NCBI GenBank assembly: GCA_038251315.1
Contig: JBBSBK010000068.1
Span: 1-20,568 of the forward strand
DNA: 20,568 bases
Direction: 5' to 3'
DNA from: JBBKXP01 sp038251315
GTDB taxonomy: Bacteria > Pseudomonadota > Alphaproteobacteria > Rhodobacterales > Rhodobacteraceae
The stretch's first letter is position 1, and each line of letters begins with the position of its first letter. The position numbers were made by a program, and so were the translations under genes. The notes beneath the pieces are model-generated. The model ran no database searches. It was not told the DNA's origin and was given only the letters and a program-made list of their open reading frames with translations. This document shows, piece by piece, positions 14,522-20,568 of this stretch.

Positions 14522-14589
14522 CGGGCTGGCCTTTCTGCGATACCCGACTGACCTAGCGCCCCGGTCGGGACGGGTAAAGGGGGCTGGCG

Positions 14590-15051
14590 TCAGACAAGCG
14601 CGATCACGTCCCCCACAGCGACAGTGTCGCCCGAAATGATCCGGCAGTTCAGGCCAGACCGGTGTTCAAGCAGATCGCAAATCGTCTTGCCCGTCACCAT
14701 GTCGATATAGCGGCAGGGCGTGTTCAGCCGTCCGCCTTCCAATATCGCGGATCCGACGCGAAATCGTTTACCAACCAGATGGTTCAGCGGCACATCCTCG
14801 GTGGTCAGGTTGCGGCGATGTTCATCCACGCTCAAGTCGATACCGTGGTCGCGTTTCAGCGCGGTCAGGGTTTCGGTCTCGATCAGCGTCACCTCGCGGA
14901 CGTCGGGCAAATCGGAATATTTGCCAAGGCCGGTTGCGTAACGATCCCCCTCAATCCCGGTGCCGGGGATCAGGCGCACCGATTGATGCGCCTGCATCGT
15001 TTCGCGGACGGCCCGTGCGGTGTGAATGTGTAAAAGCCGACCCTGCCACAT
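14590..15051 (-). CDS. MOSC-domain protein
   Basis: The 153-residue protein is a stand-alone MOSC domain, a fold that carries sulfur or binds molybdenum cofactor in its better-known members. Visible marks are GTGIEGDRYATG (31-42), the E-x-RRNLTTEDVPLN block (77-90), VGKRFRVGSAILEG and the conserved Cys113 in RLNTPCRYIDM. The ATG at 15051 has GGAG about 9 bases upstream. The gene lies between trpF and trpB, with gaps of 69 and 68 bases, though no link to tryptophan synthesis is known for MOSC proteins. A perfect TTGACA in the gap before it may give it and trpB their own promoter. Confidence 0.85.
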   Translation of the reverse strand: MWQGRLLHIHTARAVRETMQAHQSVRLIPGTGIEGDRYATGLGKYSDLPDVREVTLIETETLTALKRDHGIDLSVDEHRRNLTTEDVPLNHLVGKRFRVGSAILEGGRLNTPCRYIDMVTGKTICDLLEHRSGLNCRIISGDTVAVGDVIALV

Positions 15052-15081
15052 GATATTTCTCCAAGCACGCCCCAGAACGAA

Positions 15082-15110
15082 ACAAGAAACCGCAGCCAGT
15101 GACGTGTCAA
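15082..15110 (-). promoter_or_regulatory. Possible internal promoter for the MOSC gene and trpB
   Basis: On the minus strand a perfect -35 consensus TTGACA (15110-15105) is followed after 17 bases by TCTTGT (15087-15082), a poor -10 match. It sits in the 69-base gap between trpF and the MOSC gene. The -35 is convincing and the -10 is not, so the call stays moderate. If active, trpB could be expressed without trpF. Confidence 0.35.
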
Positions 15111-15120
15111 GTACGTGCGC

Positions 15121-15765
15121 TTAAGGCCCTGCCGCGGCAATGAATTCAGCGATCAACTTTGCGTCTTTGACCCCTGGTGCGGTCTCGACTCCCGAAGATA
15201 CATCGATCTGTTTTGCGCCTGTTAATTCAAGGGCTTGCAAAAAGTTGACAGCTGTCAACCCGCCCGCCAGCATCCACGGCACCGGCCAGCGCCGCCCGGC
15301 CAGCAGACGCCAGTCGAACGCCAGCCCGTTGCCCCCCGGCAGCACCGCATCGCTGGGTGGTTTGGCATCGACCAGCAGTTGGTCGGCGACGGCGGCATAG
15401 GTGTCCAGCGCCGCCAGATCGGTGGCATCGGCCACGCCCACCGCCTTCATCACGGGCAGGCCGTAACGCTGTCGGATCGCCACCACCCGGTCCGGGCTTT
15501 CGGACCCATGAAGTTGCAGCATGTCCAGCGGCACGGCGGCGGTCAGCGCATCGAGCGCGGCATCGTTCGCATCGACAACCAGTGCCACCTTCGCCACGCC
15601 GGGGGGCACCGATAGGCCAAGGGCGGCGGCCTGCGCGTGGCTGACGTTGCGCGGTGATTTGGCAAAGAAAACAAAGCCGACATAGGCCGCCCCCGCCTGC
15701 ACGGCGGCGTCCACGTGTGCTGCCTGCGACAGCCCGCAAATCTTGACCCGGATATTCTGCGCCAT
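15121..15765 (-). CDS. trpF: Phosphoribosylanthranilate isomerase
   Basis: TrpF converts phosphoribosylanthranilate to CdRP in tryptophan synthesis by an Amadori rearrangement. The 214-residue protein has the catalytic Cys10 in VKICGL, the general acid Asp133 in LLVDAKPP, and the phosphate-binding loops MLAGGLTAVN and DVSSGVE. It also has the N-terminal AAYVGFVFFAKSPRNV pattern. The open frame reaches 15942, but the upstream part is a shadow of the lapA gene. ATG 15765 is chosen because homology starts at MAQNIRVKICG. It begins 7 bases after the lapA stop, so it is probably transcribed with ihfB and lapA. Confidence 0.96.
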   Translation of the reverse strand: MAQNIRVKICGLSQAAHVDAAVQAGAAYVGFVFFAKSPRNVSHAQAAALGLSVPPGVAKVALVVDANDAALDALTAAVPLDMLQLHGSESPDRVVAIRQRYGLPVMKAVGVADATDLAALDTYAAVADQLLVDAKPPSDAVLPGGNGLAFDWRLLAGRRWPVPWMLAGGLTAVNFLQALELTGAKQIDVSSGVETAPGVKDAKLIAEFIAAAGP

Positions 15766-15772
15766 GCCGCGA

Positions 15773-16120
15773 TCAGGATTTTTCCAGCAGGGCCAGCACG
15801 TCATCCTTGCCGTCGTTGTTGGCATCGCGCATCCGGTCCATCTCGCGCTTGAGCTGGACATTCTCGCGGCTGGTGACGCGGGCATCGGCCCGCATCCGGT
15901 GTTCGCGCAGCCATTCCCACAGGAACCCGATGACCATTCCAAGGGCGACGCCCAAGAATATCACCACGAACAATGGCAGTTCGATGTCGGGGGAAATGCC
16001 CAACAGGCGGGCCAGCGCCGAGGGCATCGCGTGCAGCGTCACCATGCCGCGATTGGCCAGCCCGATGATAATCAGGCAAAGGCCAACAATGGCCCAAAAG
16101 CCGTAGCGGATGGTGTTCAT
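15773..16120 (-). CDS. lapA: LapA-domain (DUF1049) inner-membrane protein
   Basis: The 115-residue protein has two membrane helices (about 6-24 and 47-68). A short charged region predicted to coil follows (about 70-98, with SRENVQLKREMDRMRD). This is the layout of LapA/DUF1049 proteins, which in E. coli work with LapB in lipopolysaccharide control; that role is not established here. The C-terminus has a DxNxDG loop (99-107, DANNDGKDD) resembling a calcium-binding loop, though it should face the cytoplasm. The start is well supported: AAGGA lies just before ATG 16120 and overlaps the TAA of ihfB. It sits between ihfB and trpF, a usual Rhodobacteraceae order. Confidence 0.85.
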   Translation of the reverse strand: MNTIRYGFWAIVGLCLIIIGLANRGMVTLHAMPSALARLLGISPDIELPLFVVIFLGVALGMVIGFLWEWLREHRMRADARVTSRENVQLKREMDRMRDANNDGKDDVLALLEKS

Positions 16121-16129
16121 GGCACGTCC

Positions 16130-16411
16130 TTACTTTCCGTTCAGGCGATCGCGCAACAGCTTGCCGGTCTTGAAGAACGGCACATGCTTTTCATCGACCG
16201 CAACGCTTGCGCCGGTCCGCGGGTTCCGGCCTTGTCGCGAATCGCGTTTCTTGACCGAAAACGCCCCGAAACCGCGCAGTTCGACACGGTCGCCCCCGGC
16301 CATCGCGCCGGTAATCTGTTCAAAGATAGTGTTGACGATTTTTTCGACGTCCCGCTGGTACAGGTGCGGATTTTCGTCTGCAATTTTCTGGATCAATTCC
16401 GACCGGATCAT
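16130..16411 (-). CDS. ihfB: Integration host factor beta subunit
   Basis: IHF-beta pairs with IHF-alpha to bind and sharply bend DNA in the nucleoid, in replication, transcription and recombination. The 93-residue length is that of the family. Signatures are MIRSELIQKIA at the start, VELRGFGAFSVKKRDSRQG, GRNPRTG in the DNA-inserting beta arm, and VPFFKTGKLLRDRLN at the end. I choose ATG 16411 rather than the upstream in-frame ATG at 16432, because family alignment starts at MIRSEL and a G-run lies just before it. A promoter with CCTATAG is visible upstream. lapA follows after 9 bases. Confidence 0.96.
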   Translation of the reverse strand: MIRSELIQKIADENPHLYQRDVEKIVNTIFEQITGAMAGGDRVELRGFGAFSVKKRDSRQGRNPRTGASVAVDEKHVPFFKTGKLLRDRLNGK

Positions 16412-16472
16412 AGGCAGGGCCCCCCAAGGCATTCATTGGCAGCGCGGCAGGTAGGCCCTGCTTATCGTGGCA

Positions 16473-16501
16473 ACTATAGGCAGAAATTTGGCGGCGCGGA
16501 A
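16473..16501 (-). promoter_or_regulatory. Probable ihfB promoter
   Basis: On the minus strand TTCCGC (16501-16496) and TATAGT (16478-16473) are 17 bases apart. The predicted start near 16466 gives a leader of about 55 bases to ihfB. The -35 matches the consensus poorly, but the -10 context CCTATAG is shared with the rplY and rpsA promoters. The rest of the 298-base gap between rpsA and ihfB holds the rpsA terminator and otherwise nothing that I recognise. Confidence 0.45.
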
Positions 16502-16673
16502 TAGCGGTGACAGCGCAAATCGGCCCGAGTTACCCCGATTTCGGCACCAAGTTGTCGGAAATTGTCGCGCGAGGGGCAAGATTGTGCCGCGGACCGATTC
16601 GTCGCGACGCAGAAAGAACCATTGATTCGCAAGGGTATGGCCCGATCGAGAACCAGTTTGGGACCGTGGAATC

Positions 16674-16704
16674 AAAAGGCCCCGCCACCTTGCGATGTCG
16701 GGGC
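16674..16704 (-). terminator. rpsA terminator
   Basis: On the minus strand GCCCCG-ACA and TGG-CGGGGC pair over nine positions with one A-G mismatch, around an eight-base loop. CTTTT follows the stem. It lies 27 bases after the rpsA stop codon. It separates rpsA from ihfB, which has its own promoter downstream. Confidence 0.7.
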
Positions 16705-16730
16705 ACTCAAGAATCATGCAGCCGTTGGAC

Positions 16731-18410
16731 TTACTTGTCGCCCTTCAGCGCGGCGCCAAGGATATCGCCCAGCGACGCACCCGAATCCGACGAACCGTAC
16801 TGATCGACGGCGTCTTTTTCTTCGGCGATCTCGCGGGCCTTGATCGACAGGCCCAGCTTGCGGGTTTTCGGGTCGATGTTGGTGACGCGCACGTCAACCT
16901 TGTCGCCCACCCCGAAACGCTCGGGGCGCTGTTCGGCACGGTCGCGCGACAGGTCGCTGCGACGGATGAACGATTTCATCCCCTCGTATTCGACCTCGAT
17001 CCCGCCGTCTTCGATCTTGGTGACCGCGACGGTGATGATCGACCCGCGCTTGGTCCCGCCGATGGCATCGGCGAACTTGTCGCCGCCCATCGCCTTGATC
17101 GACAGCGAGATACGCTCTTTCTCAACATCGACCTCGGTGACCTTTGCCTGCACCACGTCACCCTTGCGGAAGTCCGCAATGGCGTCTTCGCCACGGCCTT
17201 CCCAAGTGATGTCGGACAGGTGGACCATGCCGTCGATATCGCCATCAAGGCCCACGAACAGACCGAATTCGGTGATGTTCTTGACCTCGCCCTCGACCTC
17301 GGTGCCCTCGGGATGGGTTTCGGCAAACACTTCCCACGGATTGCGCATGGTCTGTTTCAGCCCCAGCGACACCCGCCGCTTGGCGCTGTCGATTTCCAGA
17401 ACCATCACTTCGACCTCTTGGCTGGTCGACACGATCTTGCCCGGATGGACGTTTTTCTTAGTCCAGGACATTTCGCTGACGTGAACCAGACCTTCGACGC
17501 CGGCCTCGAGTTCGACGAATGCGCCATAATCGGTGATGTTGGTCACGCGACCCGCGTGTACGGTGCCCAGCGCATAGGTCTTTTCAACGATGTCCCACGG
17601 ATCGTCCTGCAACTGCTTCATGCCAAGGCTGATGCGGTGGGTTTCCTTGTTGATCTTGATGACCTGCACCTTGATCGTTTCGCCGATGGCAAGGATTTCG
17701 GACGGGTGGTTGACCCGGCGCCAAGCCATATCGGTGACGTGCAGCAAGCCGTCAACGCCGCCCAGATCGACGAACGCACCATATTCGGTGATGTTCTTGA
17801 CCACGCCGTCGACTTCCTGACCTTCGGTCAGATTGCCGATGACTTCGGCGCGCTGTTCGGCGCGGCTTTCTTCAAGGATTGCGCGGCGCGAGACGACGAT
17901 GTTGCCCCGGCGACGGTCCATTTTCAGAATCTGGAACGGCTGTTTCAGACCCATCAGCGGGCCGGCATCGCGCACTGGACGCACGTCGACCTGGCTGCCG
18001 GGCAGGAACGCCACAGCGCCGCCGAGATCGACGGTAAAGCCACCCTTGACCCGGCCAAAGATGGCCCCGTCGACGCGCTCTTCTTTTTCGTAGGCTTTTT
18101 CCAGACGGTCCCATGCCTCTTCGCGGCGGGCCATTTCGCGGGAAATGACAGCCTCACCACGGGCGTTTTCGACCTGACGCAGGAACACTTCGACTTCGTC
18201 GCCGACCTTGATTTCCGCGTTCTCGCCGGGGTTGGCAAATTCTTTGATGTCGATGCGGCCTTCCATCTTGTAGCCGACATCGATAATGGCTTGTCCCGCC
18301 TCGATGGCGATGACCTTGCCTTTGACAACGCTGCCTTCGGCGGGCGTGTCGATTTCGTAGCTTTCTTCAAGGAGGGCTTCGAATTCCTCCATCGCGTTTT
18401 TAGCACACAT
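16731..18410 (-). CDS. rpsA: 30S ribosomal protein S1
   Basis: S1 recruits mRNA to the small ribosomal subunit and helps unfold leaders. The 559-residue protein has six S1 (OB-fold) repeats at about 25-91, 111-176, 197-265, 282-352, 369-439 and 455-525. The central ones carry the RNA-binding pattern NITEYGAFVDLGGVDGLLHV. The start ATG 18410 (MCAKNAMEEFEALLEES) matches alphaproteobacterial S1. AAAGGA lies about 13 bases before it, rather far. In this group rpsA commonly follows cmk directly; here a nitroreductase remnant and a structured leader of about 180 bases lie between. S1 is autoregulated through its leader in E. coli, so this leader may matter. Confidence 0.98.
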   Translation of the reverse strand: MCAKNAMEEFEALLEESYEIDTPAEGSVVKGKVIAIEAGQAIIDVGYKMEGRIDIKEFANPGENAEIKVGDEVEVFLRQVENARGEAVISREMARREEAWDRLEKAYEKEERVDGAIFGRVKGGFTVDLGGAVAFLPGSQVDVRPVRDAGPLMGLKQPFQILKMDRRRGNIVVSRRAILEESRAEQRAEVIGNLTEGQEVDGVVKNITEYGAFVDLGGVDGLLHVTDMAWRRVNHPSEILAIGETIKVQVIKINKETHRISLGMKQLQDDPWDIVEKTYALGTVHAGRVTNITDYGAFVELEAGVEGLVHVSEMSWTKKNVHPGKIVSTSQEVEVMVLEIDSAKRRVSLGLKQTMRNPWEVFAETHPEGTEVEGEVKNITEFGLFVGLDGDIDGMVHLSDITWEGRGEDAIADFRKGDVVQAKVTEVDVEKERISLSIKAMGGDKFADAIGGTKRGSIITVAVTKIEDGGIEVEYEGMKSFIRRSDLSRDRAEQRPERFGVGDKVDVRVTNIDPKTRKLGLSIKAREIAEEKDAVDQYGSSDSGASLGDILGAALKGDK

Positions 18411-18523
18411 GCGGGTTCAGTTTCCTTTGTTTCGTCATGTTACGGGCCATGCGGTTGTGTCCGCAGGTCTTTCAGGTTTCCATTGGTCGGCGCGGCACTG
18501 GTGAACGCAACATCGGCAAACGC

Positions 18524-18554
18524 AAAATAAAGAGGGTCGGCAACCACCGACCCT
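18524..18554 (-). terminator. Terminator-like hairpin in the rpsA leader
   Basis: On the minus strand AGGGTCGG-TGGTTG-CCGACCCT makes a perfect 8-bp stem with a six-base loop. CTTTATTTT follows, a good T-rich tail. It stands about 115 bases before the rpsA ATG and about 40 bases after the predicted rpsA transcription start. It may end transcripts arriving from cmk, act as an attenuator for rpsA, or both. Confidence 0.65.
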
Positions 18555-18599
18555 GCTCAGGTTCAACGTTCGCGGACTTGGTGCCGCTTGACAGTGAGG

Positions 18600-18628
18600 T
18601 CTATAGGCCGCTTTGGCCAGCAGGGCAA
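18600..18628 (-). promoter_or_regulatory. Probable rpsA promoter
   Basis: On the minus strand TTGCCC (18628-18623) and TATAGA (18605-18600) are exactly 17 bases apart. Transcription would start near 18593, giving a leader of about 180 bases to rpsA. The -10 region CCTATAG is shared with the rplY and ihfB promoters. Its -35 edge overlaps the inverted repeat at 18627-18657. Confidence 0.55.
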
Positions 18629-18657
18629 GGGGCGCAGGGGCTTAAATCGCGCCCCTT
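18627..18657. repeat. Perfect 9-bp inverted repeat after the nitroreductase remnant
   Basis: AAGGGGCGC and GCGCCCCTT are exact reverse complements around 13 bases. The repeat lies 13 bases past the stop of the nitroreductase remnant and touches the -35 element of the rpsA promoter. It may be the old terminator of the lost gene (no T tract is present) or an operator for rpsA. Confidence 0.45.
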
Positions 18658-18670
18658 ACCCCCGGCAGGA

Positions 18671-18958
18671 TCATGCAACCTCGGTCACGAATTCGTCGCG
18701 CGCCCGGCGCACCTTGGGCAGACCCGCCAGCCAGTCGCCCGACGCATCGCGGTAGCCCAGCGTCAGCACGGCGACAGACCGCAGGCCGCGCTGTTTCAGG
18801 CCCAGAATCTCGTCGACCGATGCCGGATCGAACCCTTCCATTGGGGTGCTGTCGACCTTTTCATAGGCCGCTGCGACCAGCGCCACGCACGTCGGATCCA
18901 TCGACGATTTGGTCCTGACCGAAGGCGGCGCACAGCGGTCACCGTTCCAAAGCGTGGG
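18671..18958 (-). pseudogene. Nitroreductase remnant, C-terminal part only
   Basis: The frame directly after the cmk stop encodes the end of an NfsB-like nitroreductase. It contains YEKVDSTPMEGFDPASVDEI, LGLKQRGLRSVAVLTLGYRD, DWLAGLPKVR and EFVTEVA, which match the C-terminal FMN/NAD(P)H-binding part of the family. About the first 110-120 residues of a protein of roughly 200 are missing, and the conserved match fades before residue 25 of this fragment. An ATG at 18901 could start a 76-residue peptide, but that lacks most of the FMN pocket. The fragment abuts cmk and is in the same frame, as if a deletion had removed the rest of the gene. It is probably non-functional. Confidence 0.75.
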
Positions 18959-19564
18959 TCAGATCCGCGCGGTGACCACGGCAATCGCCTGCGCGATCGC
19001 CTGCGCAATCGTCAGATCGCTGGTGTCGATCAGCACCGCATCGTCAGCGGGTCGCAGTGGGGCTGTCGCCCGCCCAGAGTCGCGTGCGTCTCGCGCAACC
19101 ACATCGGCCAGAACGCTGTCGGGGGTGACGGCCGCACCCGTCGCCGCCAGTTCGTGATAGCGCCGTTCGGCCCGGCAGGCGGGGCTGGCGGTGATATACA
19201 GCTTGACCTCGGCCGCTGGGCAGATCGCAGTGCCGATGTCGCGCCCGTCCAGCACCGCGCCGCCGGGCCGGCGGGCAAAGTTACACTGGAAATCGACCAA
19301 CGCCGCGCGGACCTCGGGAATGGCGGCAACCCTGCTGGCGGCATCGGCAACGGCGGCGGAGCGCAGAGTGAGGTTTTCCAGATCGGTCGGGTCAAGCGAT
19401 TGCGCCGCTTGGACGGCATCGGCCCCGCCAAGCACCCGCGCGCCGACCGCCCGATAGAGCAACCCGGTATCAAGGTGGGCAAAGCCGAAACGCGCCGCCA
19501 CGGCCCGACTGATCGTGCCCTTGCCCGCCGCCGCCGGCCCGTCGATTGCTACCGTGAATTTCAC
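18959..19564 (-). CDS. cmk: Cytidylate kinase
   Basis: Cmk phosphorylates CMP and dCMP with ATP. The 201-residue protein has the P-loop GPAAAGKGT (9-17), FAHLDTGLLYRAVG, the CMP-binding LDGRDIGTAICP and the RRYHELAA lid region. The start is GTG 19564 (MKFTVAIDG), with AAGGGG 6-11 bases upstream. An in-frame ATG at 19612 would add 16 residues made of two RNKG repeats, which come from a 15-base direct repeat containing CCCTTGTT in the spacer. The C-terminus is a repetitive AIAQAIAQAIA helix. The gene is followed at once, in the same frame, by the nitroreductase remnant, and then by rpsA. It is divergent from the VOC gene. Confidence 0.95.
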   Translation of the reverse strand: MKFTVAIDGPAAAGKGTISRAVAARFGFAHLDTGLLYRAVGARVLGGADAVQAAQSLDPTDLENLTLRSAAVADAASRVAAIPEVRAALVDFQCNFARRPGGAVLDGRDIGTAICPAAEVKLYITASPACRAERRYHELAATGAAVTPDSVLADVVARDARDSGRATAPLRPADDAVLIDTSDLTIAQAIAQAIAVVTARI

Positions 19565-19630
19565 CGCTTGCCCCTTGTTGCGGATACCCTTGTTCCTTAA
19601 CCCTTGCCCCAAGTCAAATAAGGAACCGCC

Positions 19631-20077
19631 ATGTCGAACGGATCACCCCCTGCCCCTTGGGCGGCGCTGATGGCCGAACTGATGGTCAGCGATTTCGCCG
19701 CCAGCATGGCGTTCTGGACCGGGCCGTTGGGTTTTGCCGTAGCGTTCGACCGACCAGTGCAGAAGTTCGCATGCCTTGCGCGACCCGACGGGGCGCAGGT
19801 GATGATCTACGAACGCGATGGCGATTGGGAGACCGGGGTTCTTGACCCCCCCTATGGGCGCGGCGCGATCATTCAGGTCTATGTGACAGACGCGACGGCG
19901 ATGGCGGCGGCGATGCACGCGGCGGGCGTGCCGTTCTACGTGCCCATGCGCGACAAATGGCGCGACTGGGGCGACCGGTTGGGCGGACAGCGCGAGTTTC
20001 TGGTGCAGGATCCGGACGGGTATCTGGTGATGGTGGCGCAGCGGCTCGGCGAAAAGCCGTTGGGGTCAGAGGACTAA
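19631..20077 (+). CDS. VOC-family protein, bleomycin-resistance-like
   Basis: The 148-residue protein has the paired beta-alpha-beta-beta-beta units of the vicinal-oxygen-chelate fold. It has AELMVSDFAASMAFWTGPLG at the start, then AQVMIYERDGDW, IIQVYVTDATAMAAAMHAAG, and REFLVQDPDGYLVMVAQR at the end. This resembles proteins annotated as bleomycin-resistance proteins, which sequester the drug without metal catalysis. Few candidate metal-binding His residues are present, which fits that group better than glyoxalase I. AAGGA lies just before ATG 19631. Its actual ligand is unknown. It ends 6 bases before the convergent membrane-protein gene. Confidence 0.85.
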   Translation: MSNGSPPAPWAALMAELMVSDFAASMAFWTGPLGFAVAFDRPVQKFACLARPDGAQVMIYERDGDWETGVLDPPYGRGAIIQVYVTDATAMAAAMHAAGVPFYVPMRDKWRDWGDRLGGQREFLVQDPDGYLVMVAQRLGEKPLGSED

Positions 20078-20083
20078 GGCAAT

Positions 20084-20568
20084 CTACCGCACCGACCGCC
20101 AGACCAGAAGCCCCAGCAACAGCGCCAGTGACGCCGCGAGCAGCGCGAATTTAGCGACCGTCGCGTCGCTGGCCACGGCAACCATCGCCGCGCTCACCTC
20201 GCCCGGATCGGCCCGCAGCATTGCAGCGACGCGGGCGTTTTCAAGGTAATCAAAGGCCATCGCTCCCAGCGGCAGGGCCACCGCCAGTAACCGCAGCCAA
20301 CCGCGCGACAACCGCCACAACGCCACCAGCAACGACACGGCGACCAGAGCCGGAAATACCGTGTCGATCTGCTGGGCCGTCCCCAGATAAAACGCGCGGC
20401 CAGACTCGCTGAGCGCACTCAGGAACGCCTGTGCTGCCGCAAAATCATAACCGAGCAGGCGCAAATCGAAGATCGGCAAACCACCCGCCTGCGCCGAAAT
20501 GCGTGGCGCAGCCCAGAATACCAGCGCCGCATCAGCCGCCAGCGTTGCCGCGACCAACAGCCCGAACG
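20084..20568 (-). CDS. Four-helix membrane protein of unknown function, cut by the right edge
   Basis: The frame is open to the window end and no start is seen, so the N-terminus is missing. The visible 160 or so residues have four hydrophobic segments (LLVAATLAADAALVFWAA, VFPALVAVSLLVALW, WLRLLAVALPLGAMAF and FALLAASLALLLGLLVW). There is a soluble stretch between the first two, with LRLLGYDFAAAQAFLSAL and FYLGTAQQIDT. MAFDYLENARVAAML after helix three looks conserved. I recall similar uncharacterised proteins in Rhodobacteraceae but no named family. The stop TAG lies at 20084-20086. Confidence 0.7.
   Translation of the reverse strand, partial: FGLLVAATLAADAALVFWAAPRISAQAGGLPIFDLRLLGYDFAAAQAFLSALSESGRAFYLGTAQQIDTVFPALVAVSLLVALWRLSRGWLRLLAVALPLGAMAFDYLENARVAAMLRADPGEVSAAMVAVASDATVAKFALLAASLALLLGLLVWRSVR

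Noticed and set aside
13688..14551. Plus-strand frame of about 287 codons opposite trpB
   Set aside because: It is an antisense shadow of a strongly conserved trpB. No motif or ribosome-binding site supports it.
16695..18530. Very long plus-strand reading frame of about 611 codons opposite rpsA
   Set aside because: It is the antisense shadow of the S1 gene in GC-rich DNA. The product is a regular His/Asp/Phe-rich string without any family signature, while the minus strand gives a perfect six-domain S1 protein.
18437..19600. Plus-strand frame of about 387 codons across cmk and the nitroreductase remnant
   Set aside because: It is an Arg-rich antisense shadow. cmk and the remnant on the minus strand explain the sequence fully.
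19565..19622. 15-base direct repeat containing CCCTTGTT upstream of cmk as an operator
   Set aside because: Only two short copies are present, and they overlap the cmk ribosome-binding site. Chance or minor duplication is as likely.

Overview
The window reads as chromosomal DNA of an alphaproteobacterium, most likely a marine member of the Rhodobacteraceae (Roseobacter-type). The basis is the GC-rich coding style, the gene order cmk / rpsA / ihfB / lapA / trpF / trpB, an IHF-beta and an S1 protein of clear alphaproteobacterial type, families common in that group (DUF6789, DUF2237, DUF2332), and an intergenic repeat that contains TTCTTTTGGCCAAAAATATC, a motif I recall as common in Rhodobacteraceae genomes. 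I see no rRNA, tRNA, CRISPR array, insertion sequence or phage gene.

Left part (1-7.4 kb). A PhnB-like VOC protein broken by an apparent one-base deletion faces an MFS transporter. A copy of the intergenic repeat separates that transporter from trpA (tryptophan synthase alpha). A small four-helix membrane protein (DUF6789-like) follows. Next comes a two-gene unit joined by a GTGA overlap: an FMN-dependent alpha-hydroxy-acid (lactate-type) dehydrogenase and an amylosucrase-family GH13 enzyme. A second MFS transporter of YbjJ type converges on the amylosucrase.

Middle part (7.4-11.7 kb). rplY (bL25/Ctc), pth and a DUF2332 protein form a co-directional set with a visible promoter. After them come a membrane-anchored serine hydrolase of the beta-lactamase/NylB fold and a DUF2237 protein, joined by a TGATG overlap.

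The most distinctive block (11.6-13.3 kb, minus strand) is a three-gene set. It holds two small secreted PepSY-like proteins with extremely Asp-rich C-terminal tails, then a LuxR-type regulator anchored by two membrane helices. Upstream lies a perfect 10-bp inverted repeat plus a second inverted pair with the same GTTTA/TAAAC core. I infer a possible envelope-sensing unit; its ligand and role cannot be read from sequence.

Right part (13.3-20.6 kb, mostly minus strand). cmk, a nitroreductase remnant, rpsA, ihfB, lapA, trpF, a MOSC-domain protein and trpB lie in order of transcription. trpA is more than 10 kb away on the other strand. Three core-gene promoters (rplY, ihfB, rpsA) share a CCTATAG -10 region with a 17-bp spacer. 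The rpsA leader appears to be about 180 nt long and holds a strong terminator-like hairpin. The window ends with a VOC (bleomycin-resistance-like) gene and a membrane protein cut by the right edge.
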